Shown here piece after piece: positions 5,684 through 10,256 of a stretch of DNA of 10,256 bases. The notes below the pieces were generated by a model that did no database searches, was not told the origin of the DNA, and saw only the letters and a program-made list of their open reading frames with translations. How positions within the stretch are numbered: the first letter of the stretch is position 1; each line of letters opens with the position of its first letter. Location of the stretch: assembly GCA_016867955.1 (NCBI GenBank), contig VGIE01000046.1:1-10256 (forward strand), written 5' to 3'. A program made the translations under genes and the position numbers. Source of the DNA: Betaproteobacteria bacterium. GTDB taxonomy: Bacteria; Pseudomonadota; Gammaproteobacteria; Burkholderiales; SG8-39.

Positions 5684-7033
5684 CTAAGAGGACTGGGTCC
5701 CCGGATTGCGGTTATCCACGCGGATCGCGGCCAGCACGTCGGCGACGGTAAGGAACGATCCGAACACGATAATTCTATCACCCTCGCCTGCCCGTCGCCG
5801 CGCCTCGGCATAGGCTGCGCGGTGCGAATCGAAGGTTCTCACCTCGCCGCCCGCCTCGCTGCTGGCGATGGCACGAACCAGCGTTTCCGCGCGCGCGCCG
5901 CGCGGCCCCGGCAGCGCGGCAACGTGCCAGGCACTGATGCGCCCGCGCATCGCCCTGCACACGCCGGCAATGTCCTTGTCCCCGAGCATGCCGAACACCG
6001 CGCACGTCCCCGGAAAGAAGCCCATGTTGGACAGGTTATCCGAGAGGACCGCCGCGGCGTGCGGATTGTGCGCCACGTCGAGCACCACCGTCGGTCGCCC
6101 CGGCAGCACCTGGAAGCGCCCGGGCAGATCAAGGACCGAGAATCCCCGCCTCACCGCATCCATGCCGACGGGTGCGCGCCCGGCGATGGCGTCCAGCGCG
6201 GCGAGTGCAGCAGAGGCATTCAGCAGCTGATTGGCGCCGCGCAGGGCCGGATACGCCAGGCCCGAACGCCTGCTGTCGCGACTCCAGTACTGCCATTGTT
6301 GCTTGTCCCCGCGATAGCCGAAATCGCGGCCGAGCAGTCGCAGGTCGGCGCCGATTCGCTCCGCATGCACGGCCACGCTCGCCGGCGGCAACGGATCGGC
6401 CACCACGGCCACCTTGCCCGGCCTGAAGATCCCGGCCTTCTCCGCACCGATTTTCTCGCGTGTGTCGCCGAGGTAATCCATATGGTCCAGATCGATGCTG
6501 GTCAACACGGCGCAATCGGCATCGAATATGTTCACGGCGTCGAGCCGGCCACCTAGCCCAACTTCGAGAATCACGACGTCGAGCCCGCTGCCGCAGAATA
6601 TTTCCCAGGCGACCAACGTTCCGTACTCGAAGTACGTCAGTGCCAACGGTTCGCCCGAAGTCACGGCGACAAGGCCGCGACGAGCCGCCTCCACACGCGT
6701 GAATGACGCGCACAGCTGTTCATCGGACACGGCGACACCGTCGATGCGGACGCGCTCGTTGTAGCGCAGCAGATGCGGCGAGGTATACAGGCCTACCCGG
6801 TAACCCGCTGCCCGCAGTATGGCCTCCAGCATGGCACAGGTGGAACCTTTGCCGTTGGTGCCGCCCACCGTGACGATCGGGCCATCGAAGTTGCAGCCGG
6901 TCTGCTGCCGCAGCGCATCCCGGACCCGGGCGACCCGGTCGAGTCCGAGCGCAATCGACTTGGGGTGCTGGCGCTCGACCCATGCGAGCCAGTCCGCGAG
7001 CTCGCGAAAAGGTGGCCTTTCAGTCACCGCCAT
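5684..7033 (-). CDS. folC: Bifunctional folylpolyglutamate synthase / dihydrofolate synthase (FolC)
   Basis: FolC adds glutamate to dihydropteroate and to reduced folates with ATP, producing and retaining folate coenzymes in the cytosol. The 449-residue length is slightly above the E. coli enzyme. Mur-ligase family features are all present: P-loop 'GGTNGKGST' at 57-65, 'YTSPHLLRYNERVRIDG' near 83-99 (folate site), 'LEVGLGGRLDAVN' near 156, 'SIDLDHMDYLG' near 179, 'IGAEKAGIF' at 195-203 with the lysine (K199) expected to be carbamylated, and 'VVLDVAHNPHA' in the C-terminal domain. The ATG at 7033 fits the family N-terminus. It sits 118 bp after accD, as in E. coli where accD-folC-dedD-cvpA-purF are also linked. 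Confidence 0.96.
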   Translation of the reverse strand: MAVTERPPFRELADWLAWVERQHPKSIALGLDRVARVRDALRQQTGCNFDGPIVTVGGTNGKGSTCAMLEAILRAAGYRVGLYTSPHLLRYNERVRIDGVAVSDEQLCASFTRVEAARRGLVAVTSGEPLALTYFEYGTLVAWEIFCGSGLDVVILEVGLGGRLDAVNIFDADCAVLTSIDLDHMDYLGDTREKIGAEKAGIFRPGKVAVVADPLPPASVAVHAERIGADLRLLGRDFGYRGDKQQWQYWSRDSRRSGLAYPALRGANQLLNASAALAALDAIAGRAPVGMDAVRRGFSVLDLPGRFQVLPGRPTVVLDVAHNPHAAAVLSDNLSNMGFFPGTCAVFGMLGDKDIAGVCRAMRGRISAWHVAALPGPRGARAETLVRAIASSEAGGEVRTFDSHRAAYAEARRRAGEGDRIIVFGSFLTVADVLAAIRVDNRNPGTQSS

Positions 7034-7074
7034 GGACCATTGCCCCGGCCCGGTCGCAGGCGGCGCGAGGGCCT

Positions 7075-7120
7075 GTCCGGTGCGTGCTTTCTCGGTTAAT
7101 GCCGGCGGCCATCACCGGAC
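7075..7120. repeat. 8-bp inverted repeat in the accD-folC gap
   Basis: gtccggtg (7075-7082) and caccggac (7113-7120) are perfect inverted copies around a 30-base loop, inside the 118-bp gap between accD and folC. There is no T run on either side, so it is not an intrinsic terminator. It could be an mRNA hairpin tuning accD versus folC, or chance in GC-rich sequence. Confidence 0.35.
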
Positions 7121-7151
7121 CCCCTGGGCCGGCCACCGCTGCGCTGGCGCA

Positions 7152-8024
7152 TCAGGGGCCTGGTCGCGGAAGCTGCATCAGTAGCGACAGCAGTTGCGCC
7201 AGCTTGTCGCGCAACTCGCGCCGGTCGACGATCAGGTCGACGGCACCCTTCTCAAGGAGGAATTCCGCGCGCTGGAATCCCTCGGGCAGCTTTTCACGCA
7301 CCGTCTGCTCAATGACGCGCGGACCGGCAAAACCGATCAGCGCCCTGGGTTCGCCGATGACCACATCGCCGAGAAAAGCGAAGCTGGCCGAGACCCCGCC
7401 GGTGGTTGGATCCGTCAGCACGGAAATGAACGGCAGCTTGCGTGCCGCAAGTTGCGTCAGCACCGCGGCGGTCTTGGCCATCTGCATCAAAGACAGCATG
7501 CCCTCCTGCATGCGCGCGCCGCCGCTCGCCGTGAAACAGATGAAGGGCAGATTATTCTCGAGGCAGACATACACCCCGCGCACGAAGCGCTCGCCGACCA
7601 CCGATCCCATGGTCCCCGCCATGAAATCGAATTCAAGCACGGCAACGACTACGGGAATGGTCTTGATGGCGCCCTGCATGACCACCAGCGCCTCTCTCTC
7701 GCCGGTCGACCGGGCGGCATCCTCGAGCCGCTCCGAGTAGCGGCGGCTGTCCTTGAATTTCAACGTGTCGACCGGCACCACCTCGGCGCCGATCTCGAAG
7801 CGCCCCTCCGCATCGAGCAAAAGGTCCAGCCGCTCGCGCGCGCGCATGCGATTGTGGTGCCCGCATTTCGGGCAGACACCGGCGTTCTTCTCGAGATCCG
7901 TTGCATAGAGCACGGCGCCGCAGGAGTCGCACTTCGACCAGAGCCCCTCGGGCATGTTCTTTCGCGTCGACGCCACGTCGGAACGCTTGATCTTGGGGGG
8001 CAGCAGCTTCTGCAACCAGCTCAT
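7152..8024 (-). CDS. accD: Acetyl-CoA carboxylase carboxyltransferase subunit beta (AccD)
   Basis: AccD pairs with AccA to transfer the carboxyl group from carboxybiotin to acetyl-CoA, making malonyl-CoA for fatty acids. The 290 residues are normal for the family. The N-terminal zinc ribbon is intact: C32-X2-C35 and C51-X2-C54, separated by 15 residues. The crotonase-like carboxyltransferase core follows, with 'FDFMAGTMGSVVGE', 'FTASGGARMQEG' (oxyanion-hole region), 'DPTTGGVSASFA' and 'GFAGPRVIEQTVREKLPEGFQ'. Its ATG overlaps the trpA stop in an ATGA, so the two are probably translationally coupled. The trpA-accD-folC order is frequent in betaproteobacteria. Confidence 0.97.
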   Translation of the reverse strand: MSWLQKLLPPKIKRSDVASTRKNMPEGLWSKCDSCGAVLYATDLEKNAGVCPKCGHHNRMRARERLDLLLDAEGRFEIGAEVVPVDTLKFKDSRRYSERLEDAARSTGEREALVVMQGAIKTIPVVVAVLEFDFMAGTMGSVVGERFVRGVYVCLENNLPFICFTASGGARMQEGMLSLMQMAKTAAVLTQLAARKLPFISVLTDPTTGGVSASFAFLGDVVIGEPRALIGFAGPRVIEQTVREKLPEGFQRAEFLLEKGAVDLIVDRRELRDKLAQLLSLLMQLPRPGP

Positions 8025-8827
8025 GCCTCGGCTCCTTCCATCGCCACGCGCACGCCCCTGATGAAGGCGGCGACGCGGGCGGGGGCCTCGCCCGGCGGCG
8101 ACGCCTCCACCTCCTGAATAATACGGCTGCCGATGATGGCCGCATCGGCGATGCTGCAGATCGCCTTCGCGGTCCCGGCATCATGGATCCCGAAACCGAC
8201 GCCTACCGGCAGGCCGGTGGCAGCGCGTATGCGCGCGACGTTCGCGGCCACGTCCGTGAGATCGATATTCGTCGCGCCCGTGATGCCCTTGAGCGACACG
8301 TAGTACACGAATCCGCTGGCCAGGCGCGCAACCAGCTCCACGCGCTCCTGCGTCGACGTCGGTGCGAGCAGGAAGATTAGGTCCATGCCAGCATCGCGCA
8401 CTGCAGCTGCAAACTCCGCGGACTCCTCCGGCGGGTAATCCACCACGATCAGGCCGTCGACACCCGAGCGTGCGGCCGCCGCGACGAACGCCACTACGCC
8501 CATCGCCTCGATGGGATTGGCATAACCCATCAGTACGACCGGCGTTGCGGAATTGCTGCGCCGGAACTCTTCGACCATCTGCAGCACATGCGTCAGCCCG
8601 ACGCCGTGCTTCAGCGCGCGCTCCCCAGCGCGCTGGATGACGGGCCCATCCGCCATGGGGTCGGAAAAAGGTACACCGAGTTCGACGATGTCGGCGCCGG
8701 CCGCCACCAGCGCATGCATGATTGGAACCGTCGTGGCGGGGTCGGGATCGCCAGCAGTCACGTAAGGGATCAGCGCCTTGCCCCCGCGCGGCTGCAATTG
8801 GGCGAATACGTTCTGGATTCTCGACAT
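8021..8827 (-). CDS. trpA: Tryptophan synthase alpha subunit
   Basis: TrpA cleaves indole-3-glycerol phosphate to indole and glyceraldehyde 3-phosphate, passing indole through the tunnel to TrpB. With the start at 8827 the protein has 268 residues, the standard length, and the catalytic pair falls at the classic numbers E49 ('DIVELGVPFSDP') and D60 ('MADGPVIQ'). 'YYVSLKGITGA' and the phosphate-binding 'GVGFGIHD' are present. A longer in-frame start at 8863 would overlap the methyltransferase end and is rejected. The gene begins 22 bp after the methyltransferase stop and shares ATGA with accD. It is separated from trpB by the methyltransferase, which is unusual outside the betaproteobacteria. 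Confidence 0.97.
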   Translation of the reverse strand: MSRIQNVFAQLQPRGGKALIPYVTAGDPDPATTVPIMHALVAAGADIVELGVPFSDPMADGPVIQRAGERALKHGVGLTHVLQMVEEFRRSNSATPVVLMGYANPIEAMGVVAFVAAAARSGVDGLIVVDYPPEESAEFAAAVRDAGMDLIFLLAPTSTQERVELVARLASGFVYYVSLKGITGATNIDLTDVAANVARIRAATGLPVGVGFGIHDAGTAKAICSIADAAIIGSRIIQEVEASPPGEAPARVAAFIRGVRVAMEGAEA

Positions 8828-8849
8828 GGATTCGAACTGGATGGGACGG

Positions 8850-9674
8850 CTAATCGGCCGCAATCAGGCGTTCAGTTGCCGGCGCACGCCGACGACGCGT
8901 ATTGCCGGCAACTGTCGCCTGCCCGGCGTCCGCCGGCGGCTGCACACGTGCCGCGGCCCCGGCAAAATATTCGGGATTGATCTCGAAACCGGCAAAGGAC
9001 CTGCCTGTGGACTGCGCGGCGACCGCAGTCGTCCCCGATCCCATGAACGGATCGAGCACCACGCCGCCCGGCGGGCAGCTCGCAAGGACCATGCGCCTGA
9101 CGAGTTCCAGCGGCTTCTGAGTCGGATGCTCTGCGCGCTCCGGGTCTTGCCGGTGCAAACGCGAAACGCTCCACAGGTCCTTCGGGTTATAGCCGAGTTC
9201 AAGCCATTTCTTGCCAACGAAGATCGAACGCGAGCGTGCCTTCTTGGTCGCGGCGTCATACGGTACGCGCACGCTGTCGATGTCGAAGTAATGGTTGCGC
9301 GACCGCGCGAAGAAACCGATATTGTCGTGCACCGACGAATACCTGCGCGTGCTGCCGCCCATGCTGGGGACCCTGCGGTCCCAGATAATTTCGTTGAGCA
9401 TGATCAGCCGCGTCTTGAAGAGGCAGAAGACCTCGAGGCTGTTCTGCCAGGAAAGGAACACGTAGAGAGAAGCATCCGGCTTCAGCTTGGGCAGGACAGC
9501 TTCCAACCAGCGGCGGCTGAAGTCAACATATGCCGTGCCGGACAGGTGATCCGAATCGTTGCCGTAATCCTTTCCCAATCCATAGGGCGGGTCGGCAATG
9601 ACCAGATCCACGCTGCCGTCCCCGAGGCGCGAAAGGCCCTCGAAACAGTCCTCGTTGTACAGGCGGCAATTCAT
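8850..9674 (-). CDS. Orphan DNA adenine-type methyltransferase (beta class) between trpB and trpA
   Basis: The catalytic motif DPPY lies near the N-terminus (28-31), and the AdoMet-binding 'DPFMGSGTT' is near the C-terminus (208-216), preceded by 'HPTQKP' at 183-188. This IV-before-I order defines beta-class amino methyltransferases; DPPY suggests N6-adenine, although N4-cytosine cannot be fully excluded. The protein has 274 residues from ATG 9674; an in-frame ATG at 9692 is the alternative, and neither has a strong Shine-Dalgarno. The frame stays open further into trpB but that part is trpB shadow. No restriction endonuclease is next to it, so it appears to be a solitary, possibly regulatory methylase. 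Relatives embedded in the trp cluster of Burkholderia and Ralstonia are, as I recall, linked to GTWWAC methylation; that specificity is not shown by this sequence. The basic C-terminal tail (RRRRAPATERL) is variable-looking. Confidence 0.92.
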   Translation of the reverse strand: MNCRLYNEDCFEGLSRLGDGSVDLVIADPPYGLGKDYGNDSDHLSGTAYVDFSRRWLEAVLPKLKPDASLYVFLSWQNSLEVFCLFKTRLIMLNEIIWDRRVPSMGGSTRRYSSVHDNIGFFARSRNHYFDIDSVRVPYDAATKKARSRSIFVGKKWLELGYNPKDLWSVSRLHRQDPERAEHPTQKPLELVRRMVLASCPPGGVVLDPFMGSGTTAVAAQSTGRSFAGFEINPEYFAGAAARVQPPADAGQATVAGNTRRRRAPATERLIAAD

Positions 9675-9723
9675 GCGCAACCCGCGGCGCATGGCGGCAG
9701 GGAGGCCTCTGCAGGAGCCAGGA

Positions 9724-10256
9724 TCAAAACGTGAGGCCCGATTTTTCAGCAACGGTGTGCATGTCCTTGTCGCCGCGCCCGGAGAGATTGACCAGCAGGA
9801 CCTTGTCGGGCCCGAGCGTGGGCGCAAGCTTTGACGCGTAGGCCAGCGCATGGCTGGACTCCAGTGCGGGCATGATGCCTTCGTAGTGGCAAAGGTCATG
9901 GAAGGCCTGCAGCGCCTCGCCGTCCTCGATGGTAACGTACTCCGCCCTGCCGCAGTCCTTCAGCCACGCATGCTCGGGACCGACACCCGGATAGTCGAGG
10001 CCCGCGGAGATCGAGTGAGTGTCGGCGATCTGCCCGTGCGCGTCCTGCAGCAAATAGGTCCGGTTGCCGTGCAGCACACCCGGCCGGCCGGCGGTAAGCG
10101 ACGCGGCGTGCTTGCCACTCGCCATGCCGTAACCCGCCGCCTCCACTCCGATCAGGCGAACCGAAGCATGCGGGATGTACGGATGGAAAATGCCCATGGC
10201 ATTGGATCCGCCGCCGACGCAGGCGATCACGGCGTCAGGCTGCCGGCCGACATGCT
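9724..10256 (-). CDS. trpB: Tryptophan synthase beta subunit, C-terminal part (5' end outside the window)
   Basis: TrpB condenses indole with serine using PLP. The frame is open to the window edge, and 176 residues plus the stop are visible, beginning HVGRQPDAVIACVGGGSNAMGIF. This contains the PLP-phosphate loop GGGSNA. Other family segments are 'LIGVEAAGYGMASGKHAASL', 'GVLHGNRTYLLQD', 'HSISAGLDYPGVGPEHAWL' (communication with the alpha subunit and monovalent-cation region), the catalytic-site 'GIMPALESSHALA', and 'VNLSGRGDKDMHTV' near the end. The PLP lysine and N-terminal half are beyond the right edge. It is the promoter-proximal visible member of the minus-strand cluster; the methyltransferase starts 49 bp after its stop (31 bp if the alternative start is used). 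Confidence 0.97.
   Translation of the reverse strand, partial: HVGRQPDAVIACVGGGSNAMGIFHPYIPHASVRLIGVEAAGYGMASGKHAASLTAGRPGVLHGNRTYLLQDAHGQIADTHSISAGLDYPGVGPEHAWLKDCGRAEYVTIEDGEALQAFHDLCHYEGIMPALESSHALAYASKLAPTLGPDKVLLVNLSGRGDKDMHTVAEKSGLTF

Noticed and set aside
5566..5811. N-terminal extension of the SPOR protein to 5811
   Set aside because: It overlaps the folC 3' end in another frame, and the Arg-rich start plus membrane helix directly after ATG 5565 is the normal architecture.
5672..6556. 294-codon plus-strand frame and several shorter frames opposite folC
   Set aside because: These are antisense shadows of folC, which has a full set of motifs; their peptides are Arg/Ala/His-rich without domains.
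8850..9674. Restriction-modification or phage-defence island
   Set aside because: No nuclease, helicase or specificity subunit is nearby; the flanking genes are housekeeping and tightly packed.
9675..9899. N-terminal extension of the methyltransferase into trpB
   Set aside because: The added residues are the off-frame shadow of trpB; beta-class enzymes usually begin a few residues before the YNEDC segment.

Overview
The window comes from a high-GC proteobacterial chromosome. The most likely source is a betaproteobacterium, probably Burkholderiales. That rests on the gene order trpB - DNA methyltransferase - trpA - accD - folC - SPOR protein - cvpA - purF - metZ, which I know from Burkholderia, Ralstonia and Bordetella relatives, and on the protein sequences. 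It reads as core chromosome, not a mobile island: I see no transposase, integrase, CRISPR array, tRNA or rRNA.

Layout. At the left edge, 1-733 (+) is the C-terminal part of a periplasmic substrate-binding protein of an ABC transporter. It converges with metZ, and 37 bp separate the two stops. Everything else is on the minus strand, so the biological order runs right to left. trpB (partial, 9724-10256), an orphan beta-class adenine-type methyltransferase (8850-9674), trpA (8021-8827) and accD (7152-8024, sharing ATGA with trpA) form a tight block. folC (5684-7033), a membrane-anchored SPOR protein (4705-5565), cvpA (4171-4683) and purF (2440-3954) follow, with gaps of 118, 118, 21 and 216 bp. 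metZ (771-1952) comes last and appears to have its own promoter.

How the genes work together. trpB and trpA make tryptophan synthase. AccD is the carboxyltransferase beta subunit of acetyl-CoA carboxylase. FolC polyglutamylates folate. PurF commits PRPP to purines, and CvpA is its usual neighbour. MetZ makes homocysteine from O-succinylhomoserine and sulfide. Folate one-carbon units, purines and methionine/SAM are linked pathways.

The most interesting stretch is the 487-bp purF-metZ intergenic region (1953-2439), which has no confident protein gene. Its metZ-proximal half carries, on the minus strand, a perfect -35 TTGACA with a weak -10, then directly at the predicted transcription start an RNA element that strongly resembles a SAM-II (metA-type) riboswitch with an extra internal hairpin. 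A strong intrinsic terminator and then metZ follow. Its purF-proximal half holds two 69-bp direct repeats offset by 98 bp (81% identical). Their differences fall mostly at third codon positions when read on the plus strand, which suggests a decayed repeat-protein gene of unknown identity.
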